From positions 1,531,536-1,595,535 of the forward strand of contig NZ_CP037920.1 in assembly GCF_007748195.1 (NCBI RefSeq): a stretch of DNA of 64,000 nucleotides, read 5' to 3'. The DNA comes from Gimesia aquarii (lineage in GTDB: Bacteria; Planctomycetota; Planctomycetia; Planctomycetales; Planctomycetaceae). A model generated the notes under the pieces. That model did not search any database. It worked only from the letters and a program-made list of their open reading frames with translations, and was not told the DNA's origin. Position numbers and translations under genes: made by a program. This document shows positions 44,601 to 52,691 of this stretch, piece by piece. Numbering within the stretch: position 1 is the first letter of the stretch; every line of letters begins with the position of its first letter.

Positions 44601-44973
44601 AGAAAACCGTATTTTCGACAGACAAGTTTTGTGAAGGGATCGGTTCGAAATGTCGAATCGAGGAACCTTGTGTTTGTTCAACAGGGACTGATTGTGAAAC
44701 GAGGGGCGATTCGGAAAGTGAAACGATTTCAGGAGCTGTCTGCAGTGGCTCGGTTTTCATTTCACTTCCTAAATTGAGCGAGTAACCGGGGATCATATCT
44801 AATTGTTGAAACGCCGGCACTAGCAAACAGGCCACGAATGTCCAATGAATAATACGAATACGATAGATTGGCTCGCGGAAAAACCAGACTGCTAAGCCGC
44901 CAAGCAACAAGATCGCTGCACCAAACACAGCCGAGTGAATGAGCCATGAACCTGATTCATTGAGTAACATCAT
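41635..44973 (-). CDS. BlaR1-like M56 metallopeptidase with carboxypeptidase-regulatory-like repeats
   Basis: 1112 aa from the ATG at 44973; a longer frame with a basic N-terminus overlaps the repressor gene. The first 350 residues are the M56 membrane peptidase: TMs near 12-32, 40-60 and 160-178, and the zinc motif HEWSH at about 248-252. A TM at about 355-372 follows. The extracytoplasmic part has at least six carboxypeptidase-regulatory/TTR-like repeats, seen as VxGRVxDxxGKPVxGAxV (KYRGRVIAPDGTPVEGAKIF, PITGRIMNIEGKPVKGARVR, PVVGRVTDAETGKPISGALV, and so on). Such tails are common on planctomycete M56 proteins. The BlaI-type gene is 1 base away. It likely senses an envelope or carbohydrate signal (inference). 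Confidence 0.85.
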   Translation of the reverse strand: MMLLNESGSWLIHSAVFGAAILLLGGLAVWFFREPIYRIRIIHWTFVACLLVPAFQQLDMIPGYSLNLGSEMKTEPLQTAPEIVSLSESPLVSQSVPVEQTQGSSIRHFEPIPSQNLSVENTVFSEIENLKESARPATVPVISDSALLLRIGRTMQLVYFTMVGFWILIWLVGYARRCQIAKYAILASDELQHLLSSIAGAKGKHVRLLVSDRVPTPIMWGAFRPTIVIPTELAAKPNSAALRWAIAHEWSHVLQGDFSTQVLSSLTKFVCFYQPAYWWLRRQLILNQDFLADAFAANQGPSTEDYADFLVSIARNQNQPLLTGTLGISDHRSNLFRRVNMLVDPPRPLLQKKKRLPTLLILLFALLTVTGLSTVRLDARPIETPQSQSSESKPDSNSKNSLPAQNHSQKADNKSGKEKYVLKYRGRVIAPDGTPVEGAKIFAVYWVQGSRSNPHIKPRAISDANGMFQYSESSDVFEPDADIYYLAYTLVAAADGFGFARGSSSVFETTGRTLQLLPASRRKSYSNYLAKQKPVLQLVPDEVPITGRIMNIEGKPVKGARVRVDRVWLNAENNLDAWEQAAKKKEADFYSLRNFTPESHNGPQMPSVIPDVHTDADGYFTIREIGKERIAKLLVSGPGIEANMISARTRRGEKIVVPHSWKDKTSQRGINSLPKEIYFPAKFTHIVSDSIPVVGRVTDAETGKPISGALVSAGPFVTFTGGGKNHINDTTDADGRYRLEGLPAIKKKRQERIYVHSPIDTTYLPVTVEVPAQTEQPQTIPEIKLTKGVWVRGQVVDERTGKPVRGLVKYYAFNTKKPSKLNHTVFLFNVFERRTDREGHFKIPVLPGKGIVTFMAYDHTRYRRGVGIESITAKVKINIGKYKQLDTVPALIPSYCHLLREINPQVGSEPVEIEMKLTSGVDIPGRMIDENGESLDGGFVSGTYYRNLESWGLPIRNKQFLIQGYYPDQPRTLHAYYPQKNLIGSYHLEGKPPAEIVIQMEPAGSVRGRLVDEVGDPVPDVMLSGKGLPLERIGVQAPRLVTDKEGWFLIQGLVPGKKYTISGMSANASGHVLTDIAVQANQTKNVGNIKFPPVVMPKKSDDSSNVPENKPK

Positions 44974-44974
44974 A

Positions 44975-45361
44975 TCACTTCCCTTTTTTTCGATTACGGG
45001 CTTTCTTTTGACGAGCCTGCGCGATAATCGCTTCGAGTTCCAGCAAATCCTTAGCACTCAGTTTTTCTGAACTCAGCATATTCAAAACAAGTTCATTGAC
45101 AGCACCATCATAGACTTTATGCAAAAAACGTGATGAAACTTGCTCGCGAGAGCAAAGCGGACGATACAAAAACGTTCGTCCTTCACGTCGATGAGCGACA
45201 AGCTGTTTTTCATCCATGATACGAAGCTGAGTCTGGATTGTATTGAAATGCAACCCTGACTGCTTTTCGAGACGCGCATGCACATCACGCACCGAACCTT
45301 CTTTGATCTCCCAAAGCACTTTCAAAATATCCATCTCTCGCTCAGTGGGTGCGGTATCCAT
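44975..45361 (-). CDS. BlaI/MecI-family transcriptional repressor
   Basis: 128 aa from the ATG at 45361 ([17 protein letters not shown]); a TTG at 45400 would add 13 basic residues. The winged helix ([20 protein letters not shown] ... [20 protein letters not shown]) and the C-terminal dimerisation part are standard, and the tail is rich in Lys and Arg. It is transcribed first, with the M56 sensor gene almost in contact. A perfect ACCTAA/TTAGGT dyad lies 66 bases upstream. Confidence 0.88.
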   Translation of the reverse strand: MDTAPTEREMDILKVLWEIKEGSVRDVHARLEKQSGLHFNTIQTQLRIMDEKQLVAHRREGRTFLYRPLCSREQVSSRFLHKVYDGAVNELVLNMLSSEKLSAKDLLELEAIIAQARQKKARNRKKGK

Positions 45362-45426
45362 GGGTCGCCTTGCTCTCAAATCATTTCTTGAACGCGACAA
45401 TTGATGTCACGCGAGTCAAAAATATC

Positions 45427-45482
45427 ACCTAATTATTTAGGTATATGTGATCCGAGTGATACCGTCAAGAGGAATACCTAAT
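45427..45482. promoter_or_regulatory. Operator-like dyad and half-site upstream of the second BlaI gene
   Basis: ACCTAATTATTTAGGT (45427-45442) is a perfect 16-base palindrome. ACCTAATA recurs at 45475-45482. Both fit a repressor of the BlaI class. The motif differs from the ACGACA-TT-TGTCGT operator of the first pair, so the two systems should not cross-talk. Confidence 0.62.
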
Positions 45483-45834
45483 AAATTCGGTGAAAGCAAA
45501 AAAGCTGTTACTAAAAGAACTGCTGTGCTACGAGATACAATAATTCTGCAAATCGATCATTTTGGATTGGAAACGCCGAATCAGTCTTGAATCGTTACCG
45601 CGATCGCCGTTCTTATCTCACCCCATTGTCATGTTATGTTTATTCCTGGTCGATTGTGGATGTTCCAAAATCACGGAAAAGTGGCAGTAGCAGAAGGTTT
45701 CTGGTACGCTTGGTTTACTGCGGTATTATTATTGTCATCAGTGAAATGTCGCCACACACGAATTGGCAACTTCAGTTATCGTTTGATTCTGTGAGAGGCG
45801 TATCCAAATTCATCACCTGGTAGAAAAAAGGGGA
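45483..45834. other. Divergent intergenic stretch
   Basis: 350 bases between the BlaI and sulfatase genes. A 78-codon plus-strand frame (45587-45823) shows no familiar feature. No promoter or repeat beyond the operators stands out. Confidence 0.35.
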
Positions 45835-47814
45835 ATGATGACCAACCAACTCCGACTTACGAGAAAGAACGCGACCCCTCTTCAGATATTGGGTTGTGCC
45901 ATTTTAGCCCTTTCACTCCATACCTCGATTGCCGTTGCAAATGACAAACCCAATATCATTGTGATTTTTACTGACGATCAAGGCTATAACGATCTGGGGT
46001 GTTTCGGTAGTCAGACCATCAAGACGCCACATTTGGATCAAATGGCGGCAGAAGGTCTAAGGCTGACAAGTTTCTATGCGCAACCGGTCTGTGGTGTATC
46101 GCGGGCCGCTTTGATGACGGGATGTTACCCGATTCGCGTTGCTGAGCCAGATAACGTCAAGCACTTACATACCGTACCACATCCTCAAGAGTGGACTATG
46201 GCCGAGATGCTGAAAGAGGCGGGTTATGCGACGGCTTTAATTGGAAAATGGCATTTATGTCAACGCGATCGCAAAGCTCCGACAGGTTTTCGTGTTGCTA
46301 CGATGCCGAACGCTCAGGGATTTGACTATTTCTATGGCACTCCCCAATTTAACGGTCTCACGACATTTGTGAATCAATCGCGGTTTCGCAGTCCAATCTT
46401 ACGCAATGAGGAAGTGGTCGTTCACCAGGTTCAAGACTGGGATGCCATTACTGGCGATTATACTCGCGAGGCAATTGATTGGATTGAGAAACACCACAGG
46501 CAGCCTTTCTTTCTGTATCTCGCGCATAACATGCCGCACATTCCCGTGGGGGCCTCAAAAGATTTCAAGGACAAATCGAAAAACGGGCCCTACGGAGATA
46601 CAATCGAAGAAATCGACTGGTCTTGCGGTCAGATTTTTGCGAAGCTCAAGTCACTTGGGTTAGATGAAAACACGCTCGTCGTTTTTACATCCGACAATGG
46701 TCCTTGGATTGAAAAACAGATTCCCAGAAACCATTCGGGGACAGCAGATCCCCTGCGTGGCTGGAAAATGTCGGCATGGGACGGCGGATCGCGCGTGCCT
46801 TGCATTGTGCGCTGGCCTGGTAAGATTCGCCCGGGCCGTGAAAGCGATGAAATCCTGACAACCATGGATTTGCTACCGACGTTTGCGGCGTTCGCCAAAA
46901 CGAAGACACCGAAGGAACTTATTTTAGATGGCTTCGATGCATCAGAATTCTTGCTGGGAAAAACAGACAAAAGTCCGCGTGATGAATACTTCTATTATTG
47001 TGGTTGTCTCCTTACCGGAGTACGTGTTGGCGAATGGAAACTGGTGTTACCCCGAGAGAAAAATCCCCCAGGCACGGGCTGGTGGGGTCGCATGATCGAA
47101 GCCGTTGAGAAAACCCAATTATTTAATCTCGACAAAGACCCTGGTGAAACAAATGACATTGCCCGGCAGCATCCAGATGTGGTGAAACGTCTGATGCAGC
47201 GAATTCAGCACGCCCGAGAAGACCTTGGCGACATCAACCAGAGCGGTCGCGGTGCCCGGTTCTTTGATGAAGGCCCGCGTAGATTAGAAGCCAGTCGACG
47301 GTCCAACAAAAACAGAAAAGTAGTTTACGACAACGCAAAGCCGGTCGGCAACTATCGATTCACATTTGAAAAAGAGGACTGGCACGGATGGAAAGTCGTC
47401 GAAGGATCTCTGCCTGATGCACTCACGGATCGAGACACTTTACCGAACTTCAAAAGTCAGCCCTTCAATAAGCAAGGCGATTGGTTTCTGTTCACAGGCA
47501 ACCGAAAGACTCAGATGCGCGGCGATGATAGTCAAGTCGGCATCATTGAATCGCCGACATTCGTTCTCAAAGGGCCTAAAGTCAGTTTCTTAATCGGTGG
47601 TGGTAGTGGCAATTCCACATACGTCGCCCTCTACGATTCCGATGGGAAACAACTGCGAAAGGCAAGCGGTAGTAATGGTCCCGCGATGCGCCGCGTGGTG
47701 TGGAATATGAACTACTCTATTGGAAAACGAGTGAAATTACGCATCGTCGATCAGAGTACGGGCGGATGGGGTCACGTTACGTTTGATGATTTCTCCTGCC
47801 AGACTGACGATTAA
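45835..47814 (+). CDS. Secreted sulfatase (formylglycine type) with C-terminal extension
   Basis: 659 aa with a signal region ending near ANDKPNIIV (about 36). The sulfatase fold is clear: metal site FTDDQGYNDLG (about 45-55), VCGVSRAALMTG with the candidate active Cys86, GKWHL, the HIPVG segment and TSDNGPWIE. The catalytic residue motif is CGVSR, whereas formylglycine conversion normally needs C-x-S/P-x-R. The third position is Val here, so full maturation should be tested. Residues from about 505 on form an extra beta domain, probably carbohydrate-binding (YRFTFEKEDWHGWKVVEGSL). It likely hydrolyses sulfate esters of an exported polysaccharide. Confidence 0.85.
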   Translation: MMTNQLRLTRKNATPLQILGCAILALSLHTSIAVANDKPNIIVIFTDDQGYNDLGCFGSQTIKTPHLDQMAAEGLRLTSFYAQPVCGVSRAALMTGCYPIRVAEPDNVKHLHTVPHPQEWTMAEMLKEAGYATALIGKWHLCQRDRKAPTGFRVATMPNAQGFDYFYGTPQFNGLTTFVNQSRFRSPILRNEEVVVHQVQDWDAITGDYTREAIDWIEKHHRQPFFLYLAHNMPHIPVGASKDFKDKSKNGPYGDTIEEIDWSCGQIFAKLKSLGLDENTLVVFTSDNGPWIEKQIPRNHSGTADPLRGWKMSAWDGGSRVPCIVRWPGKIRPGRESDEILTTMDLLPTFAAFAKTKTPKELILDGFDASEFLLGKTDKSPRDEYFYYCGCLLTGVRVGEWKLVLPREKNPPGTGWWGRMIEAVEKTQLFNLDKDPGETNDIARQHPDVVKRLMQRIQHAREDLGDINQSGRGARFFDEGPRRLEASRRSNKNRKVVYDNAKPVGNYRFTFEKEDWHGWKVVEGSLPDALTDRDTLPNFKSQPFNKQGDWFLFTGNRKTQMRGDDSQVGIIESPTFVLKGPKVSFLIGGGSGNSTYVALYDSDGKQLRKASGSNGPAMRRVVWNMNYSIGKRVKLRIVDQSTGGWGHVTFDDFSCQTDD

Positions 47815-48055
47815 ACACTCCTTCTTCTTTCTGAGCTTCACTTACTCATAGAAATTGATTGCCGCGCAATAGCACGCAAGAATCTTCTTTTCCCGATCAG
47901 TATTTGGTATCCAAAATACTGACTTCGGTACCAATGATGCTCATTTTCTTTATCTATACACAACTCGCCATCCGTTAACGGAGAATCGCTGGCGAGAAGA
48001 ATCCGCGGACAACGGAAGGTTTGAAAAACTCGATTCGATATTGCCATAATTTAAC

Positions 48056-48090
48056 TTGACAGCATCCTGTCATTAAGGTAGGATACTGTC
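48056..48090 (+). promoter_or_regulatory. Promoter and operator of the MarR gene
   Basis: TTGACA (48056-48061) and TAGGAT (48079-48084) are 17 bases apart. TGACAG-catc-CTGTCA (48057-48072) is a perfect dyad over the -35 box. CTGTCAT recurs just before the start codon. Autorepression by MarR would block the promoter directly. Confidence 0.7.
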
Positions 48091-48093
48091 ATA

Positions 48094-48549
48094 ATGACAA
48101 AGGATCCATCAAGAACCGTAAAGGGACAATCCCTCACAGAACTCATCCTCGAGGTGTTTCCACTTCATGGAGACATTCTTACGGCTGGTGATGAAATCGG
48201 TGCCGAGTTTGGATTGACTAGTGCGCTTTGGCAGGTTCTGGGTGCGCTTGAAGACGCTCCACATACAGTTCCTCAAATCGGTCGTGCGATGGGTTTGACT
48301 CGGCAGAGCGTCCAGCGTTCTATCAACATCATGGAACATGATGGCTTGGTCGAGTTGATTCCTAACCCGGATCATAAGACTTCGCCGTTAGTACAGATGT
48401 CAACGAAAGGGCGAACGGCTTTTCAAAAAGTCATGCGCATTCAGGTGCTGTGGTCGAATAAGCTTGCTGAAGGAATGAAAGCAGATGAATTGAAGACCGC
48501 CATTCGCGTTCTTCATTCTTTACGAGAATCTTTGAACAATGAAGAATAA
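48094..48549 (+). CDS. MarR-family transcriptional regulator
   Basis: 151 aa. The winged helix is FGLTSALWQVLGALEDAPHT, then VPQIGRAMGLTRQSVQRSIN and the wing NPDHKTSPLVQMSTKGR. The ATG at 48094 lies 10 bases after the predicted -10 box, so the mRNA leader is extremely short. The monooxygenase gene follows 15 bases downstream and is probably the regulated target. Confidence 0.88.
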   Translation: MTKDPSRTVKGQSLTELILEVFPLHGDILTAGDEIGAEFGLTSALWQVLGALEDAPHTVPQIGRAMGLTRQSVQRSINIMEHDGLVELIPNPDHKTSPLVQMSTKGRTAFQKVMRIQVLWSNKLAEGMKADELKTAIRVLHSLRESLNNEE

Positions 48550-48564
48550 CAAAACAAGGAGAAT

Positions 48565-48861
48565 ATGATGTCTGTCACTTTACTCAACCCGTTTGAAGTT
48601 CCAGAAGGCAAAGAGGCTGAAGCGATTGAGTATTGGGAACGTGGCGCCGATGTGATGCGAAAGTCTCCGGGTTTTATCTCGACTCGCTTGCACCGGGCGA
48701 TCTCATCAGATGCACGATTCCATCTCATCAACATGGCTGAATGGGAGTCGCCGGCGCATTTCGTAGCGGCAATTGAAAGCGACGAGTTCAAGGAAGCAAT
48801 TGCTGAAGGCAGGGAGACATTTCCGCACTTCCCCGGTCTATATGAAGTTGTCCGAACTTGA
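48565..48861 (+). CDS. Antibiotic biosynthesis monooxygenase (ABM) domain protein
   Basis: 98 aa, a single ABM/dimeric alpha-beta barrel domain. Key stretches are LNPFEVPEGKEAEAIEYWER, SPGFISTRLHRAI, MAEWESPAHFVAA and the final FPGLYEVV. It may act as a small oxygenase or quinone-type reductase without a cofactor; the substrate is unknown. The ATG at 48565 (a second ATG follows) has AAGGAG 7 bases upstream. It is in an operon with the MarR gene. Confidence 0.87.
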   Translation: MMSVTLLNPFEVPEGKEAEAIEYWERGADVMRKSPGFISTRLHRAISSDARFHLINMAEWESPAHFVAAIESDEFKEAIAEGRETFPHFPGLYEVVRT

Positions 48862-49093
48862 GGTAATGGGACTGATCGCTCAACACCTCGATGATCCGAA
48901 GTACCTGTAAACGCTTCATCTAATACAATCTTCCAGACATTCGAATAACCTGTAAGAGATTCGTCCGATAACTAATATTAGTTCCGTGGGGTGAAATACG
49001 TCATTTACTTTTAAAAAAGATAATTGGTGTTTCAGGGAGCAGCATTTCTATTTTGATGTAGTTAGGCACTCAACCAAGGGGCTAATGACATAT

Positions 49094-52000
49094 TTACCTT
49101 TTTGAAGAGAACTCAAACCACCGTCGTGTCCAACCGACGTCAGTGCCGACAGCAAGTGATTCTCCAGATTCACTGAATCGAAATTCGTCGACGGCTCCTT
49201 CCAGTTGTTCATCGAATACGATCTTCCAGGTTTGACAATCGTAGGCAACTAATCTTCCATACGCTCGTCCGACAAATAAGGTTGATTCCTGCGGGTGGAA
49301 GATGGCACTCACTCTTAAATTCCCCGTTGGTATCTCCTGGACGAGAGCTCCTGTTTCGGCAGAAAAGACTCTGACTGATCCAGCGTTACTTCCCGTGGCG
49401 ATGAGTTTGCCGTCATGTGAAAATGAAACTTTAAAATTATGAGGCGTTTTCGTGGTCCATTTCAAGGTGAAATCATCCAGGTTAATCATGTTTATCCCTT
49501 TTCTTGTAATCAGGCACAGATGCTGACCGGTGGGATCAATGTCAAGTTTCCGAGAGTAGCCTCTGACTGAAGTATTTCGTTTCACGATTTTTTCATCATC
49601 AATGGACCATTGAACGATGCCTTGGCGACCGGCTCCAATGAAATGCTGTCCATCGGGATGGAATGCAATCAAACCGTTTGCTTGCTTTTTATCACATGGC
49701 AGTCTCGCCATTTTCTCTCCCGTTTTTAAAGAGAATATTTCTATGAAATCATCATCAACCATAAACGCGATCCGTCCCTGACGATGATCTACCACTGTGA
49801 AGATCTGGTGGAAATGAAATTTTGGATTGACGGGTCGGGTTTCAATTACCCTCTTTTTGAGATTGACTTTATCATTTCCTCCCCGATGGGGCACGATTAC
49901 CCAGGGCTCTTCTTGATAATAAAAGAGATATGGTCTCACCTGAGGGCCATAGTGTGTAATGGGTTCCCATCGCGCCAGCTCTTTCTCAACGAATTGCGAT
50001 CGAAATCTTCGAACATGTAGAGGGGCTTTGCGAATCACGACTTCGTTGTATTCTACGTTCGCATAGAGATTTCCCTGAGGAGAGATGGAAACTCCTTGGG
50101 CCTTGCCTATAAATTCTCCTGATTTCATATTCCACCAACAGAGCGACGTTGAGAAACAGATCGGGGAGCCCGTTGTATTCAGATTGAGCGTGACATATTG
50201 GTTATCGTTCGAAATTCGAAAGCCCTGCCATTTTCCCGGAGAAATGTTGCTTTGCTTATCGGAATAAACTAACAGGTCTTCTGCAACGGCAGAGTTGCTT
50301 TCTAGCTTGGAAATGATTTTATCAGGCAGTTGGACGACTGCCACTTGACCGGGTGCAATAATCCGACCTCGTTCTTCCCAGTTCCATGTGTCTTGTAACT
50401 GGCCGACGATATACTTGAAATCGTCAGAAGCATTGGAATGAATTGCCCCCAGGCGTTTCATAACAGACCTCTGGGTTTTTTCTTCTCTCGTTTCCTTAGT
50501 CGAAAATGTCACTTTGTTTCGAGTTCTAAAGGCTAAAGACTTTTTATCAGGAGCCAAACTGAAATTACCGGGAAAGCAAAAAGGGCCCGTTCCCAGGTCT
50601 TCCGATTTATTATTTCGAAAATCCCAAATTGAAAATCGGGGCTGGTCATCCATTTTTTTTTCAAGCAGTATTTTGTGCTCACAGTCTCTCAAAATTTCAA
50701 AGTGCAGTACTTCAGGATGAGTTGCGATAATCGTTTTCTTTTGTGTGTCATAAACACCAAGTTCTTTAAAGTACCAATTTCCTCGTTTTATTGGTTTGTA
50801 CACAAGCAGGTAACGGCCATCCCTGGTGAAGCTTGATAGTACAGCAGACCACTTTAGAGGGAGCGTGCTGATTAATTTTTGGGTTTCAATATTGACGATA
50901 CGCGTTACATATGGACTTACATTACTGGTAGAATAAAAGGGGACTGCAAATTTTTTTCCTTGATGATCGAAGCTGACAATGGGAACGCTTGAATTTCTTG
51001 TGTCACTATTCAAGCTAAATCGACAGGCTTCGCGGGGAACGCGTCCGAGTTGAATTCTCCAGATCCAGTTTCGATCTTCTTTAGACGTGGCATTGAGCAT
51101 TGCCATAGCTTCTTGAAATCGTCCCTCCTGAATTTCTTTGGCTGCCAGTAAGATCTGATTTCTGGAACTCTCCTTACGAGCAACGATTGCTGCTTTTTCT
51201 GCGTTATCTCGTTCCTGTTTCGCTTGTTGTTCATTTTTTACTGCCAGTTGCTCATTCTGAACTGCCAGATTGAGATTGGTTTGCGCTTCATTCTGTGCTA
51301 AATATGAATCCATCAATGCGAATGAGATTGCGATCAGACTGGTAACGAGAATGATGGCGACAGAGGCAATCGACCCGCTTAAAACCTTATTACGACTGCA
51401 CCATTTGCGAAAACGTTCAGAGGTGGAAACACGCCTGGCAGAGACAGGACGGTTTTCCAGCCAGTTGTTCAGGTCTTTTGCTACCACTCCACAATTGACA
51501 TAGCGATCAGCAACACTAGGTTGCAGCATCTTTTGGCAGATTGAAATCAGGTCAACGGGAATACGCTCTTTGACGGTTGAAAATCCAGGTGGTGCAGGAT
51601 TGCCTTGCAATGTGATTAAAATTTTGTGAACTGAGCCCGAGTACAATGGCTTTCCCGTCAGCATTTCATAAAACACAGAGCCCAGTGAATATTGATCTGT
51701 TTGTGGCCCCATTTCAGACTGATTCCCCCGCGCCTGTTCGGGAGACATATAGGTGGGAGTACCCAGAATTAATCCGTCGGTGGTTCGATTTGGTGAGTTA
51801 TTGATGCGTTTGGCGAGTCCAAAATCCATGATCATGGGACGCTGGTGCTCGTTAATCATGATATTTGCAGGTTTGATGTCACGATGAATGATATGTTCTT
51901 CATGGGCATAGTGTAGTGCTTGTGCCAGGTCTTGAATCCAGGAAACAATTCTTTCAGTTTTTATATTCTTGCCTGATAATTTCTGAGCGAGAGTATCTCC

Positions 52001-52624
52001 CTCTACGAATGCCGATGAAATATAAAACTGTTGATCAATTTCTCCTCTTTCCCAAATGACAACGATGTTTGGGTGGTGTAGTTGTGCGGCGATTTGTGCT
52101 TCATCTAAAAAACGATCAATGCGTTCTTGGTCAAAGTTCTGGGAATGGGCCAGTTTAAGGGCTACTTTACGATCCAACATCGGATCATAAGCCAGATAAA
52201 CGGTTCCAAAAGCGCCTTTACCCAGCGCTTCTAAAATTTCAAATCGTCCAAAGTGCTCTTTTGTATTTTCCATTGAAGCATTGGGTTTTGCTTCATGAAT
52301 ATGTTGATCTTTTTCGCTTGTCTGCTGCGGAAACAGCAGGGTGTTCAATTCCACTTTACTCGATTCCACCACTTCCTGGATGACATCGCTGAATTCAGGA
52401 AGCTGATTCTGGTAGAGTTCGGGAGCAATCTCAAGACCATTGGAAAAGCGTAATTCCAGATCCACTTTGATGAGTTCTTGTACGGCCCCCCGATGCAGGT
52501 GGGGCGCACACCGATCAAGGTAGGGTTTGAAGATCAACGAATTCTCAGGAGTCCATTCTGATTCAAACGCATCGCAAAGCGAGTCGATTTTCAGATTGTC
52601 TTCCAGATTTAGTTCGGCAAACAT
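49094..52624 (-). CDS. Membrane Ser/Thr protein kinase with WD40-like repeats
   Basis: 1176 aa. Residues about 125-390 are a Pkn2-type kinase: GKGAFGTVYLAYD, VALKLA, HIIHRDIKPANIMI (Asp at about 247), DFGLAKR and the GTPTYMSPEQARG activation segment. A coiled-coil linker follows TM 420-445, with repeats of NEQLAVKNEQQAKQERDNAE. From about 530 to the end is a beta-propeller-like domain outside the membrane; recognisable blades include VSFSHDGKLIATGSNAGSVR. It sits 67 bases after the lipoprotein gene on the minus strand, and an ECF sigma factor is divergent. Signalling across the envelope is the probable role. Confidence 0.9.
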   Translation of the reverse strand: MFAELNLEDNLKIDSLCDAFESEWTPENSLIFKPYLDRCAPHLHRGAVQELIKVDLELRFSNGLEIAPELYQNQLPEFSDVIQEVVESSKVELNTLLFPQQTSEKDQHIHEAKPNASMENTKEHFGRFEILEALGKGAFGTVYLAYDPMLDRKVALKLAHSQNFDQERIDRFLDEAQIAAQLHHPNIVVIWERGEIDQQFYISSAFVEGDTLAQKLSGKNIKTERIVSWIQDLAQALHYAHEEHIIHRDIKPANIMINEHQRPMIMDFGLAKRINNSPNRTTDGLILGTPTYMSPEQARGNQSEMGPQTDQYSLGSVFYEMLTGKPLYSGSVHKILITLQGNPAPPGFSTVKERIPVDLISICQKMLQPSVADRYVNCGVVAKDLNNWLENRPVSARRVSTSERFRKWCSRNKVLSGSIASVAIILVTSLIAISFALMDSYLAQNEAQTNLNLAVQNEQLAVKNEQQAKQERDNAEKAAIVARKESSRNQILLAAKEIQEGRFQEAMAMLNATSKEDRNWIWRIQLGRVPREACRFSLNSDTRNSSVPIVSFDHQGKKFAVPFYSTSNVSPYVTRIVNIETQKLISTLPLKWSAVLSSFTRDGRYLLVYKPIKRGNWYFKELGVYDTQKKTIIATHPEVLHFEILRDCEHKILLEKKMDDQPRFSIWDFRNNKSEDLGTGPFCFPGNFSLAPDKKSLAFRTRNKVTFSTKETREEKTQRSVMKRLGAIHSNASDDFKYIVGQLQDTWNWEERGRIIAPGQVAVVQLPDKIISKLESNSAVAEDLLVYSDKQSNISPGKWQGFRISNDNQYVTLNLNTTGSPICFSTSLCWWNMKSGEFIGKAQGVSISPQGNLYANVEYNEVVIRKAPLHVRRFRSQFVEKELARWEPITHYGPQVRPYLFYYQEEPWVIVPHRGGNDKVNLKKRVIETRPVNPKFHFHQIFTVVDHRQGRIAFMVDDDFIEIFSLKTGEKMARLPCDKKQANGLIAFHPDGQHFIGAGRQGIVQWSIDDEKIVKRNTSVRGYSRKLDIDPTGQHLCLITRKGINMINLDDFTLKWTTKTPHNFKVSFSHDGKLIATGSNAGSVRVFSAETGALVQEIPTGNLRVSAIFHPQESTLFVGRAYGRLVAYDCQTWKIVFDEQLEGAVDEFRFSESGESLAVGTDVGWTRRWFEFSSKR

Positions 52625-52691
52625 GTCAATTCGTTCTCTGAAATTCGAGAGGGAGATTTAGTCAATTATATCAAGGCGAGATCCAACAGCG

